In this document: piece after piece, positions 19,912-28,662 of the stretch | How the letters are laid out: every line of letters starts with the position of its first letter | Numbering within the stretch: position 1 is the stretch's first letter | NCBI RefSeq assembly: GCF_026340975.1 | Contig: NZ_JAPEOS010000002.1 | Coordinates: 638,501 to 702,500 of the forward strand | Length of the DNA stretch: 64,000 nucleotides | Direction: 5' to 3' | Origin: Streptomyces sp. NBC_01214 | Lineage (GTDB): Bacteria; Actinomycetota; Actinomycetes; Streptomycetales; Streptomycetaceae | The notes under the pieces: model-generated | Told to the model about the DNA's origin: nothing | The model's database searches: none | The model's input: the letters and a program-made list of their open reading frames with translations, nothing else | Program-made: the position numbers and the translations under genes

Positions 19912-21081
19912 ATGAGCGAGGACCTGTGGCCCCTCCGTGCCCCGATCGATCCGGACCTCACCCTTCCGCAGGTGGTGACCGGCAGCGTCACCCTCATCAT
20001 CCCGACCTTCAACGAGGCGGGGAACATCGCCGAGTTGCTGCGCCGGCTCGCTGACGCACTGCCCGACCCCGCACACCTGCCCTGCGAAGTGCTGTTCGTG
20101 GACGACTCCACGGACGACACCCCGGCCGTCATTGAGAAGGCCGCCGCCGACCACCCCTTCCCGGTGTCCGTCCTGCACCGGGAGACGGCCGACGGCGGGC
20201 TCGGCGGCGCCGTCGTCGAAGGGGTCAAGCGCGCGGACACCGACTGGATCGTCGTCATGGACGCCGACCTCCAACACCCGCCCCGCCTGGTCCCCGAACT
20301 CGTCGGCGAGGGCGTGCGCACCGGCGCCGACCTCGTCGTCGCCTCCCGCTACATCAGCGGCGGCAGCCGGGCCGGGCTCGCCGGGAGCTACCGCGTCGCC
20401 GTCTCCCGCGCCGCGACCTGGCTGACGAAGGGGCTCTTCCCGCGCGCGCTGCGCGGGATCAGCGACCCCATGAGCGGCTTCTTCGCGATGCGCCGCTCCG
20501 TCGTCACCGCGGAGGCCCTCAAGCCGCTGGGCTACAAGATCCTGCTGGAGCTGGCGGTGCGCTGCCGCCCCGGCAAGGTCGCGGAGGTGCCGTTCGTCTT
20601 CCAGGACCGCTACGCGGGGGAGTCGAAGTCCACCGCCCGCGAGGGCATGCGCTTCCTCGCCCACCTCGCCTCGCTGCGCTCGGCCGCCCCCCTGGCCCGC
20701 ATGATCGGCTTCGGGCTGATCGGGCTCTCCGGCTTCGTCCCGAACCTGGCCGCGCTCTGGCTGCTCACCCGTGCGGGGATGCACTACCTGCCGGCCGAGA
20801 TCGTCGCCAACCAGGCGGGGGTCCTGTGGAACTTCCTGCTCATCGAGACCCTGCTCTTCCGCGACCGGCGCCGGCACCGGCACTGGGCGGACCGGGTCGG
20901 GCGCTTCGCGCTGCTCGCCAACGCCGATCTGCTGCTGCGCATTCCACTGATCGCGGTGTTCGTCGCCGAGCTCGGGATGGAGGTGCTGCCCGCCACCGCC
21001 CTCGCGCTGGTGACCACCTTCGTCCTGCGGTTCGCGGCCACCGAGGCCCTCGTCTATCTGCCGCGCCACACCAGGAGTTGA
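19912..21081 (+). CDS. polyprenyl-phosphate GT2 fused to GtrA-like membrane domain
   Basis: 389 residues. The N-terminal GT2 domain resembles dolichol-phosphate mannose synthase: IIPTFNEAGN near residue 27, VDDSTDD, and the metal site DADLQ at 117-121. From about residue 263 a four-helix GtrA-like domain follows (FGLIGLSGFVPNLAALWLL), which flips or presents lipid-linked sugar. It probably makes polyprenyl-phosphate mannose or glucose used by the preceding GT39-like enzyme. The start ATG 19912 is 6 nt after the upstream stop. Family confident, sugar unknown. Confidence 0.88.
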   Translation: MSEDLWPLRAPIDPDLTLPQVVTGSVTLIIPTFNEAGNIAELLRRLADALPDPAHLPCEVLFVDDSTDDTPAVIEKAAADHPFPVSVLHRETADGGLGGAVVEGVKRADTDWIVVMDADLQHPPRLVPELVGEGVRTGADLVVASRYISGGSRAGLAGSYRVAVSRAATWLTKGLFPRALRGISDPMSGFFAMRRSVVTAEALKPLGYKILLELAVRCRPGKVAEVPFVFQDRYAGESKSTAREGMRFLAHLASLRSAAPLARMIGFGLIGLSGFVPNLAALWLLTRAGMHYLPAEIVANQAGVLWNFLLIETLLFRDRRRHRHWADRVGRFALLANADLLLRIPLIAVFVAELGMEVLPATALALVTTFVLRFAATEALVYLPRHTRS

Positions 21082-21103
21082 GCCGCACAGAAAGGACCTT
21101 TCC

Positions 21104-23548
21104 ATGCGTCTGACGATCCGACGGCGAGCGGGGCGGCGGGCCGCCCTGCTCGCCGTCGGGGCGATGACCGCGAGCCTGCTGCTCACCGCACCGCAGCAAG
21201 CCACGGCCGGTCCGCCCAACCTGCTCTCCAACCCCGGTTTCGAGACCGCCGGCGCCGCCGGCTCCGACATGCCGTCCTGCTGGTCCAAGTCCGGCTGGGG
21301 CGACAACGACTTCACCTTCTCCACCGTCGCCGACGCGCACGGCGGCACCAAGGCGATGAAGGTCTCGCTCACCCGCCGCGTGAACGGCGACCGCAAGGCG
21401 CTGGTCACCGAGAACAGCACCTGCGCCCCGACCGTCACGCCGGGCAAGCAGTACGACCTGTCCGCCTGGTACAAGTCGAACACCCCGGACGTGTCGGTGA
21501 CCGTCTTCCGCCGTGACACGACGGCGGGCTGGCAGTACTGGACCGACCTGCAGAACCCGCCCGTCAGCGCGGCCTGGGCGCGTACGGAGGTCCGTACGCC
21601 GGCCGTTCCGCCGGGCACCGACAAGATCGCGTGGGGTCTGTCGGTCTACGGGGTGGGCACGCTCACCACCGACGACTACGCGCTGGAGGAGGTGGGCGCC
21701 GTCCCGCCGCAACCGGCCTGTTCGGGGACCGCGGAGGAGTGCGCCAAGGGCAAGTGGCAGGTCATCCCGGCGCAGAACCCGGTGCGTTCGATGCACGCGG
21801 TGGTACTGAACGGGGGCACCTCCCAGGCCGGAGGCTCTGGGGGCGGAAAGGTGCTGCTGATCGCGGGCTCGGGCAACGACATCGCCCAGTTCAACGCGGG
21901 CACCTTCACCTCCGCCGTCTACGACCCGGCGAACGGGTCCTTCAAGACGATCCCGACCCCCGTCGACATGTTCTGCGCGGGCCACGTGCAGCTGGCGGAC
22001 GGCCGGGTGTTGGTGATGAGCGGCAACAAGGGGTACCCGTCGGCCGACGGCAAGATCGGCTACCAGGGGCTGAAGGACTCGTACACCTTCGACCCGACCA
22101 CCGAGACGTACACGAGGACGAACGACATGAACGGCGGGCACTGGTACCCGTCGGCGACGATCCTCGGCAACGGTGACGTGATCTCCTTCGGCGGGCTGAA
22201 GGAGGACTCCACGGGCAACGTGACGGCGGAGAAGTTCTCGGCGGCGCAGAACAAGTGGCTGCCGATGAACGAGGTCAACCAGACCTGGTCGTACTGGGGC
22301 CTGTATCCGTCGATGATCCTGATGCAGGACGGCCGGCTCTTCTACTCGGGCAGCCACACCTTCGGCAACGGCACCCCGGGCACCGGGGCGTCGATCTACG
22401 ACTACGACGCCAACACCATCACCGACGTGCCGGGCCTGCGGAACAAGGACGAGCGGGACGAGTCGGCGAGCGTACTGCTGCCCCCGGCCCAGGACCAGCG
22501 GGTGCTCACCATCGGCGGCGGCAACAACGAGCGCAATCCGGCGGCCAACCGGCTCACCGACATCATCGACCTCAAGCAGCCCAGCCCCGCCTACACGGCC
22601 GGCCCGCCGATCCCGCAGGGCCTGGTCGACCAGGGCCAGGGCAAGCGGCCGCAGACCGGCGCCGAGGGCAAGATGTTCGTGTCGGCGGTGCTGCTGCCGG
22701 ACGGCAAGGTGCTGGAGACCGGCGGCGGACTGCACGACCGGGCCGACCCGGTCTTCGAGGCCTCCTTCTTCGACCCGACGACCAACACCTACCAGGCGGG
22801 TCTCGCCACCGACCCGATCCCGCGGACCTACCACTCGGCGTCGTTCCTGATGCCGGACGGCCGGGTCATGTCCGTCGGCGACAACCCGGGCAACGGGACC
22901 TACAACCACAACGTGTCGATCTACACCCCGCCCTACCTCTTCAAGGGCGCCCGCCCGCAGATCACCTCGGTGATCGACACGCAGTGGGTGTACGGGGACA
23001 CGCAGCGGATCACCGTCAACCGGCCGGTCGCCAAGGCGGAGCTGATCCGTCCGGCGGCGGTCACCCACTCCTCGGACCCGAACCAGCGGTTCGTGGACCT
23101 GCCCATGACCGTCGACGGCACCACCATCGACCTGAACGTCACGAGCAACCCCAACCTGGCGCCGCCCGGCTGGTACATGCTCTTCGCGGTCGACGCGAAC
23201 GGCGTCCCGTCGATCGCGACCTGGGTGCACCTCGGCGGCCCGTCCGCGCTCGCCGCCACCCAGGAGCAGCCCTCCGCGCACGAGCACACCTTCGCCGACG
23301 CGCTGGGTCCCGCCAAGGACAACCCGGCGAAGCGGGACTCCGCCCCGGTCGCGCCGAGCGCGGCCGGCTGCGACCGGCACTACGGCACGGCCAACGTGTG
23401 CGTACCGACCCGCTTCCCGGCCGAGGTGCGGGAGACGACGAAGGCCCGCTGCGACTGGCTGGCCTCCCACACGTACCCGAAGCGCCTCAAGGTCAACGGC
23501 AGCGATCCGCTGCGCCTGGACCCCGACCGCGACGGCTACGCCTGCTAG
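21104..23548 (+). CDS. secreted copper-radical oxidase, galactose-oxidase/GlxA-like
   Basis: 814 residues. After the signal peptide (RRRAGRRAALLAVGAMTASLLL) comes a carbohydrate-binding-like domain (LLSNPGFETAG start), then a kelch propeller and a DUF1929-like C-terminal domain. All copper-radical residues can be assigned by motif: Cys291 (MFCAGH) and Tyr348 (GGHWYPSAT) for the crosslinked Tyr-Cys cofactor, Tyr576-His577 (TYHSASFLMPDG) and His655 (VTHSSDPNQR). The extreme C-terminus has an excalibur-type Ca2+ motif (DPDRDGYAC). In Streptomyces the related GlxA acts with CslA in hyphal-tip glucan deposition. Here it closes an operon of three glycosyltransferases. ATG 21104 follows AAAGGA. Confidence 0.9.
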   Translation: MRLTIRRRAGRRAALLAVGAMTASLLLTAPQQATAGPPNLLSNPGFETAGAAGSDMPSCWSKSGWGDNDFTFSTVADAHGGTKAMKVSLTRRVNGDRKALVTENSTCAPTVTPGKQYDLSAWYKSNTPDVSVTVFRRDTTAGWQYWTDLQNPPVSAAWARTEVRTPAVPPGTDKIAWGLSVYGVGTLTTDDYALEEVGAVPPQPACSGTAEECAKGKWQVIPAQNPVRSMHAVVLNGGTSQAGGSGGGKVLLIAGSGNDIAQFNAGTFTSAVYDPANGSFKTIPTPVDMFCAGHVQLADGRVLVMSGNKGYPSADGKIGYQGLKDSYTFDPTTETYTRTNDMNGGHWYPSATILGNGDVISFGGLKEDSTGNVTAEKFSAAQNKWLPMNEVNQTWSYWGLYPSMILMQDGRLFYSGSHTFGNGTPGTGASIYDYDANTITDVPGLRNKDERDESASVLLPPAQDQRVLTIGGGNNERNPAANRLTDIIDLKQPSPAYTAGPPIPQGLVDQGQGKRPQTGAEGKMFVSAVLLPDGKVLETGGGLHDRADPVFEASFFDPTTNTYQAGLATDPIPRTYHSASFLMPDGRVMSVGDNPGNGTYNHNVSIYTPPYLFKGARPQITSVIDTQWVYGDTQRITVNRPVAKAELIRPAAVTHSSDPNQRFVDLPMTVDGTTIDLNVTSNPNLAPPGWYMLFAVDANGVPSIATWVHLGGPSALAATQEQPSAHEHTFADALGPAKDNPAKRDSAPVAPSAAGCDRHYGTANVCVPTRFPAEVRETTKARCDWLASHTYPKRLKVNGSDPLRLDPDRDGYAC

Positions 23549-23570
23549 GCCGTAGCCGCTCGCGCAGGAC

Positions 23571-23601
23571 GGGGCCCGGCCGCGCACGGCGGCCGGGCCC
23601 C
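23571..23601 (+). terminator. terminator after the copper-radical oxidase gene
   Basis: A 12-bp perfect stem (23571-23582 / 23590-23601, 7-nt loop) lies 23 nt after the stop and closes the glycan operon. Confidence 0.75.
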
Positions 23602-23658
23602 GGCGTACAGGGCTGTTCGGACCAATCGGGCGGGGCGTGCGGGTGAGATTCCGGGGCG

Positions 23659-24804
23659 ATGCGTGACCCCGGCCGTCCGGGGGCGACACCTTCGTTCGCT
23701 GTGGACACCACTCACATCCCCGTCAGCGGGGAACACAGGGCACCGGAATCCGAGCGCTGCGTCTGCGGCATCCTGCCCCCCTTCGTGCTCGAGAGACTGA
23801 CCGAAGACGACGACCCCAGGGTCCGCGAGGCCGCCGAGAAGACCCTCTCGGTCGACGCCGAGCTCCGACAGAAGCGAAAGGACGCGCCCAGAGAGGTGGA
23901 GGGGGCCGTGCCGGCGGGCGCGGCCGTCCTCCAGCGGACGATCTTCGACACGCACAACACCAGGCAGCTGCCCGGCGAGCAGGTCAGGGCCGAGGGCGAA
24001 GACCCGGTGCTGGACGGCACGGTCAACCGGGCCTACAACATCCTCGGCCTCACCTTCACCTTCTTCGAGGAGGTGTACGGCCGTCGTTCGATCGACGACG
24101 CCAACCTGCCGCTGGACGCGACCGTCCACTACCGCCGCAAGTACAACAACGCCCTCTGGGACGGCCAATCCATGATCTTCGGCGACGGAGACGGCTTGGT
24201 CTGGAACGACTTCACGCTCGATACCGCCGTCATCGCCCACGAGATGACCCACGGAATCACGCAGTTCACCGCGGACCTGGTCTACGAGGACCAGTCCGGC
24301 GCCCTCAACGAGTCGGTCTCCGACGTCTTCGGCAGCCTGGTCAAGCAGTTCGCCCGCGGTCAGACCGCGGAAGAGGCCGACTGGCTGATCGGTGCCGGCC
24401 TCTTCACCCCCCTGGTGCGGGGGCAGGCCCTGCGCTCTTTGAGGGCGCCCGGTACCGCCTTCACCGACGACCGCGTCTGGCGGGGCGGGGATCCGCAGCC
24501 GGCCCACATGGACGGGTTCGTGGAAACCGACCTCGACGGGGGCGGCGTCCACATCAACTCCGGCATCCCGAACCACGCCTTCTACCTGATCGCGACCGAG
24601 ATCGGGGGCTTCGCCTGGGAGAGGGCGGGACAGATCTGGTACGACACCCTCACCTCCGGCGAGCTGCCCCAGCGCGCCACCTTCCGGCAGTTCGCCCAGG
24701 CCACGGCCGAGGCCACGAAGAAGCGGTTCGGGCAGGGGCTGGAACTGGAGACGGTCCTCAAGGCGTGGGCCCACGTCGGCGTGAACGGCAACAACCATGG
24801 CTGA
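23659..24804 (+). CDS. protealysin-like M4 metallopeptidase
   Basis: 381 residues. There is no signal peptide; a short protealysin-type propeptide carries CGILPPFVLERL at about 36-47 (PPL motif). In the thermolysin-family catalytic domain, zinc motif HEMTH is at 194-198, third ligand Glu218 and Asp222 are in GALNESVSD, and His298 is in the VHINSGIPNHAFY stretch. It hydrolyses peptide bonds N-terminal to hydrophobic residues. Protealysin-like enzymes are leaderless and are paired with the inhibitor emfourin, whose gene follows after 3 nt. ATG 23659 is used; GTG 23701 is an in-frame alternative. Confidence 0.92.
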   Translation: MRDPGRPGATPSFAVDTTHIPVSGEHRAPESERCVCGILPPFVLERLTEDDDPRVREAAEKTLSVDAELRQKRKDAPREVEGAVPAGAAVLQRTIFDTHNTRQLPGEQVRAEGEDPVLDGTVNRAYNILGLTFTFFEEVYGRRSIDDANLPLDATVHYRRKYNNALWDGQSMIFGDGDGLVWNDFTLDTAVIAHEMTHGITQFTADLVYEDQSGALNESVSDVFGSLVKQFARGQTAEEADWLIGAGLFTPLVRGQALRSLRAPGTAFTDDRVWRGGDPQPAHMDGFVETDLDGGGVHINSGIPNHAFYLIATEIGGFAWERAGQIWYDTLTSGELPQRATFRQFAQATAEATKKRFGQGLELETVLKAWAHVGVNGNNHG

Positions 24805-24807
24805 GCC

Positions 24808-25074
24808 GTGCGCATCCGCGTGACGAGGAGCGGCGGCTTCGCCGGTTTCCCGGCCACGGCGGAGCTGGAGACGACCGGTCGGCCCGACGCGGCCGAGCTG
24901 GAGCGCCTCGCGACGGCGGTCCTCGCCCAGGCGGGGCCGGGGCCCGCCGCAGGCGTACCGGACGGCTACCAGTACTCCGTGACCGTGGACGACCGTACGG
25001 TCGCCTTCGCCGACCCGAAGATCACTGACGAACAGGAGGAGCTGGTCGAACGGGTCCTGCGGGACGGCGCGTAA
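24808..25074 (+). CDS. emfourin-family inhibitor of M4 protease
   Basis: 88 residues from GTG 24808, 3 nt after the M4 peptidase stop. The N-terminus IRVTRSGGFAGF and the overall size match emfourin, the proteinaceous inhibitor found beside protealysin-like peptidases. It probably binds the active site of the neighbouring enzyme and protects cytoplasmic proteins until export or lysis. There is no signal peptide, consistent with intracellular control. The pairing itself supports both annotations. Confidence 0.85.
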   Translation: MRIRVTRSGGFAGFPATAELETTGRPDAAELERLATAVLAQAGPGPAAGVPDGYQYSVTVDDRTVAFADPKITDEQEELVERVLRDGA

Positions 25075-25082
25075 CCGGGCCA

Positions 25083-25151
25083 CCCGCATTCCGCATTCCG
25101 CATCCCGCATCCCGCATCCCGGTGCGCCGCCCCCGGCCACCGGAATGCGGG
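25083..25151. terminator. convergent terminator with 7-bp tandem repeat
   Basis: CCCGCATTCC (25083-25092) pairs with GGAATGCGGG (25142-25151). The loop region contains five 7-bp units (GCATTCC twice, GCATCCC three times, 25086-25120), allowing alternative stems. It lies between the converging emfourin and hemolysin-III genes. Confidence 0.6.
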
Positions 25152-25167
25152 TCCCGGCCCGCACCGC

Positions 25168-25890
25168 TCAGTGCTGGTACGCGGCGAGCGAGATGCCGAC
25201 GTAATGGGCCACGAAGGCCGCCAGGGTCAGCGAGTGGAAGACCTCGTGGAAGCCGAAGAACCGCGGGGAGGGGTTCGGGCGCTTCATGCCGTAGATGACC
25301 CCGCCCACGCTGTAGAGGAGGCCGCCGACGATCACCAGGACCAGGACGGCGATGCCGCCGGTGCGCATGAAGTCGGGCAGGAAGAAGACCGCCGCCCAGC
25401 CCATGGCGATGTAGCAGGGGGTGTAGAGCCAGCGCGGGGCGCCGACCCAGAAGACCCGGAAGGCGATGCCGGCGGCGGCCGCGATCCACACCGCCCACAG
25501 CAGGGTCCGCCCGGTGGAGGGCGGCAGCAGCAGGACGGTCAGCGGGGTGTAGGTGCCCGCGATGATCAGGAAGATGTTGGCGTGGTCCAGCCGTCGCAGG
25601 ATGGCCTCGCCGCGCGGCCCCCAGGTGCCGCGGTGGTAGACCGCGCTGACGCCGAAGAGCAGGCAGGCGGTGAGGATGTAGACCCCGCAGGCGACCCGTG
25701 CTTTCGTCGAGTCGGTGAAGGCCATCAGCGCCAGGCCCGCGATGATCACGGCGGGGAACATCCCGAGGTGCAGCCAGCCGCGCATCAGCGGCTTCTCCTC
25801 CAGGGCGGTCTCCGCCGCCTCCAGGGCCTCGACTACCGGTGTGGCCTCGGCGGCCGGGACGGCGGCGGCATCAGAAGTCATGCGCGCCAT
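25168..25890 (-). CDS. hemolysin III family (PAQR-like) integral membrane protein
   Basis: 240 residues with seven predicted membrane helices after a roughly 35-residue acidic N-terminus. Family motifs are visible: SAVYHRG after helix 2-3, LDHANIFLIIAGTYTPL in the middle, and a C-terminal HSLTLAAFVAHYV histidine pair. These His and Asp residues form the metal site in PAQR/HlyIII relatives. Bacterial members influence membrane lipid and energy state; cytolytic activity is not established for actinobacterial ones. ATG 25890 and ATG 25881 are both possible, neither with a strong ribosome site. A 7-bp inverted repeat sits just upstream. Confidence 0.88.
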   Translation of the reverse strand: MARMTSDAAAVPAAEATPVVEALEAAETALEEKPLMRGWLHLGMFPAVIIAGLALMAFTDSTKARVACGVYILTACLLFGVSAVYHRGTWGPRGEAILRRLDHANIFLIIAGTYTPLTVLLLPPSTGRTLLWAVWIAAAAGIAFRVFWVGAPRWLYTPCYIAMGWAAVFFLPDFMRTGGIAVLVLVIVGGLLYSVGGVIYGMKRPNPSPRFFGFHEVFHSLTLAAFVAHYVGISLAAYQH

Positions 25891-25894
25891 GCTA

Positions 25895-25910
25895 CCTACG
25901 GGTCCGTAGG
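25895..25910. promoter_or_regulatory. inverted repeat upstream of hemolysin-III gene
   Basis: CCTACGG-GT-CCGTAGG begins 5 nt upstream of ATG 25890. It could be a repressor site or occlude the ribosome site. No known regulator is assigned. Confidence 0.4.
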
Positions 25911-26101
25911 TTTCCGTTAGTGGTCTTTACGGAAGATTGACGGACGTGGCAATGCTCACGTGAGAGGCCCTCTGGACATATGCGCACATCCACCGGATGA
26001 TCAGATGAGTGCGGTCGACACCGGATGAGCGGAGCGCGAAGCGTCCGGGTCGCAGCCCCCACGGGGCCTACACCAAACAAACCCCTCAACAAGGAGCAAT
26101 C

Positions 26102-27937
26102 GTGGCGCGCGACAACGCGGCTCCCACCAGTTCGACTCTTCCCACCAATCATGCAGAGCTCATTTCCTGGGTGGACGAGATCGCTGCCCTCACCCAGCCG
26201 GACCGCGTCGTCTGGTGCGACGGCTCCGAGTCCGAGTACGAGCGCCTGTGCGAGGAGCTCGTCGCCAAGGGCACGTTCAAGAAGCTCGACGAGACGAAGC
26301 GCCCGAACTCGTACTACGCCGCCTCCGACCCGTCCGACGTCGCGCGCGTCGAGGACCGGACCTTCATCTGCTCCGAGAAGGAGGAGGACGCGGGCCCGAC
26401 CAACCACTGGAAGGCCCCCGCGGAGATGAAGGAGATCTTCGCCGGGCAGGAAGGTATCTTCCGCGGCTCCATGAAGGGCCGGACGATGTACGTCGTCCCG
26501 TTCTGCATGGGCCCCCTCGGCTCCGAGCTCTCCGCGATCGGCGTCGAGATCACCGACTCCGCCTACGTCGCCGTCGCCATGCGCACCATGACCCGCATGG
26601 GCAAGCCCGTCCTCGACGAGCTCGGCACCGACGGGTTCTTCGTCAAGGCCGTCCACACCCTCGGCGCTCCGCTCGCCGAGGGCGAGGCCGACGTGCCGTG
26701 GCCCTGCAACACCACCAAGTACATCTCGCACTTCCCGGAGACCCGCGAGATCTGGTCCTACGGATCCGGCTACGGCGGCAACGCCCTCCTCGGCAAGAAG
26801 TGCTACGCCCTGCGCATCGCGTCCGTCATGGCCCGCGACGAGGGCTGGCTCGCCGAGCACATGCTGATCCTCAAGCTCACCCCGCCGGCCGGCGAGGGCG
26901 AGACGAAGTACGTTGCGGCCGCCTTCCCGTCCGCGTGCGGCAAGACCAACCTGGCCATGCTGGAGCCCACGATCTCCGGCTGGACCGTCGAGACCATCGG
27001 CGACGACATCGCCTGGATGCGCTTCGGCGAGGACGGTCGCCTCTACGCGATCAACCCCGAGGCCGGCTTCTTCGGCGTCGCCCCCGGCACCGGCGAGCAC
27101 ACCAACGCCAACGCCATGAAGACCATGTACGCGAACACCGTCTTCACCAACGTCGCGCTCACCGACGACGGCGACGTGTGGTGGGAGGGCATGACCGAAG
27201 AGGCGCCCGCGCACCTCATCGACTGGAAGGGCAACGACTGGACTCCGGCCTCGGAGACCCCGGCCGCCCACCCCAACGCCCGCTTCGCCGTCCCGGCCTC
27301 CCAGTGCCCGACGATCGCCGCCGAGTGGGAGGACCCCAAGGGCGTCCCGATCTCCGCGATCCTCTTCGGCGGCCGCCGCGCCTCCGCCGTCCCGCTGGTC
27401 ACCGAGTCCTTCGACTGGAACCACGGCGTCTTCATCGGCTCGAACATCGCCTCCGAGAAGACCGCCGCCGCCGAGGGCAAGGTCGGCGAGCTGCGCCGCG
27501 ACCCCTTCGCCATGCTGCCGTTCTGCGGCTACAACATGGGCGACTACATGGGCCACTGGGTCAAGGTCGGCGCCGACAAGGACCAGGCCAAGCTCCCGAA
27601 GATCTACTACGTGAACTGGTTCCGCAAGAACGACGCGGGCAAGTTCGTGTGGCCCGGCTTCGGCGAGAACAGCCGCGTCCTGAAGTGGATCGTCGGCCGC
27701 CTCGACGGCACCGCCGAAGGCGTGGAGACCCCCATCGGCATCCTGCCGACCAAGGACTCCCTCGACCTCGACGGCCTGGACCTCCCGGCCGAGGACCTCG
27801 ACTTCCTCCTCACCGTGGACAAGGAGGTCTGGCGCGAGGAGGCCGCCCTGGTCCCCGAGCACCTCAACACCTACGGCGACCACACTCCCAAGGAGCTGTG
27901 GGACCAGTACCACGCACTCGTGGAGCGCCTGGGCTGA
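26102..27937 (+). CDS. pckG: phosphoenolpyruvate carboxykinase (GTP)
   Basis: 611 residues, standard for GTP-dependent PEPCK. It catalyses oxaloacetate + GTP to PEP + GDP + CO2, the entry step of gluconeogenesis. The nucleotide loop contains the hyperreactive Cys279 in FPSACGKTN, with Lys281; GSGYGGNALLGKKC and MPFCMGPLGSE-like substrate segments are intact. GTG 26102 is chosen over the longer open frame because AAGGAG (26091-26096) lies 5 nt upstream and the family N-terminus fits. It is monocistronic: divergent from the hemolysin-III gene and followed by tandem repeats that probably terminate transcription. Confidence 0.96.
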   Translation: MARDNAAPTSSTLPTNHAELISWVDEIAALTQPDRVVWCDGSESEYERLCEELVAKGTFKKLDETKRPNSYYAASDPSDVARVEDRTFICSEKEEDAGPTNHWKAPAEMKEIFAGQEGIFRGSMKGRTMYVVPFCMGPLGSELSAIGVEITDSAYVAVAMRTMTRMGKPVLDELGTDGFFVKAVHTLGAPLAEGEADVPWPCNTTKYISHFPETREIWSYGSGYGGNALLGKKCYALRIASVMARDEGWLAEHMLILKLTPPAGEGETKYVAAAFPSACGKTNLAMLEPTISGWTVETIGDDIAWMRFGEDGRLYAINPEAGFFGVAPGTGEHTNANAMKTMYANTVFTNVALTDDGDVWWEGMTEEAPAHLIDWKGNDWTPASETPAAHPNARFAVPASQCPTIAAEWEDPKGVPISAILFGGRRASAVPLVTESFDWNHGVFIGSNIASEKTAAAEGKVGELRRDPFAMLPFCGYNMGDYMGHWVKVGADKDQAKLPKIYYVNWFRKNDAGKFVWPGFGENSRVLKWIVGRLDGTAEGVETPIGILPTKDSLDLDGLDLPAEDLDFLLTVDKEVWREEAALVPEHLNTYGDHTPKELWDQYHALVERLG

Positions 27938-27970
27938 GCCAGGACGCGCCCTGAAGAAGGGCCGATGAAC

Positions 27971-28035
27971 GTGGGAGCCCCCGACCAAGCGGCGCCCACC
28001 GCTGTGGGAGCCCCCGACCAAGCGGCGCCCACCGC
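27971..28035. repeat. tandem 32-bp duplication forming terminator-like hairpins
   Basis: Two identical 32-bp units (27971-28002 and 28004-28035) are separated by one T. Each can fold GTGGGAGCC against GGCGCCCAC. They lie between the converging PEPCK gene and the 28051-28662 gene and probably act as a double terminator. Confidence 0.75.
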
Positions 28036-28050
28036 AGCACATGACCGACC

Positions 28051-28662
28051 TCAGGAGCGTCCGCGCTCCTCCAGGTAGGCCGTGTGCGTCTGTTGACGGC
28101 GGGCCTCCACCTCGTGGAGGCCCGCCGTTACGCGTTGCGCCTCCTCGTGCAGCAGCCCCAGCTGCCGCTCCAGGTGCCGCTCCGGCGACTCCCCGCCCGG
28201 CGTCATCCGGCTCCACCAGCGGGTCCGGTTGTACGCGTCCACGCTCTCCGGGACGTCCTGCCGGACCGCCCGGGACACCGCGTGCACCGCCTCCGGCTCG
28301 GTGACCAGCACATCGGCCACCCACCCCGGCTCCAGCAGCGCCCCGTACAGCTCCAGCAGCTCGGCGAGCGCCTCCTCGGCCCCCGGGGGCAGCTCCACCT
28401 CGGCGACGTACGCCCGCAGCCGCCCGAGGTCCTCGCGCAGGACGTCGAGCTCCTCACGCGGGTCGAAGGGCGGCGGCGCCGTCCGCTCCGGCGGGGCGAT
28501 CAGCGCGCCCGCCCCGTACAGCCCCGCGATCACCACCGGCCAGTACGCACCGGCCACCCCGGCGAGGGTGAGGGCCAGGCCGGCCAGGCCGCAGGCGGAG
28601 CCGGCCAGGTTCTTCTTCGACTCCAGGTACGTCAGGACCCCGGTCGCCCTACTGGTAGCCAC
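28051..28662 (-). CDS. hypothetical membrane protein of TelA/VWA operon
   Basis: 203 residues from GTG 28662. Two adjacent hydrophobic helices (about 19-55) are followed by a charged, largely helical cytoplasmic region that includes a Leu/Glu-rich segment (EEALAELLELYGALLEPG) and a likely C-terminal coiled coil. I do not recognise a named family. It overlaps the VWA gene by 14 nt and is the last gene of a four-gene operon, so it probably forms a membrane platform for the upstream proteins; that is inferred from context only. Confidence 0.75.
   Translation of the reverse strand: MATSRATGVLTYLESKKNLAGSACGLAGLALTLAGVAGAYWPVVIAGLYGAGALIAPPERTAPPPFDPREELDVLREDLGRLRAYVAEVELPPGAEEALAELLELYGALLEPGWVADVLVTEPEAVHAVSRAVRQDVPESVDAYNRTRWWSRMTPGGESPERHLERQLGLLHEEAQRVTAGLHEVEARRQQTHTAYLEERGRS

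Noticed and set aside
17941..21624. 1227-residue minus-strand open frame
   Set aside because: Covers three well-supported plus-strand glycosyltransferase genes and has shadow composition.
28096..28128. 15-bp inverted repeat resembling a terminator
   Set aside because: It lies inside the coding part of the 28051-28662 gene, so it is more likely an incidental codon pattern.
25892..28324. 810-residue minus-strand open frame over PEPCK
   Set aside because: Antisense to a clear pckG; no recognisable motifs.
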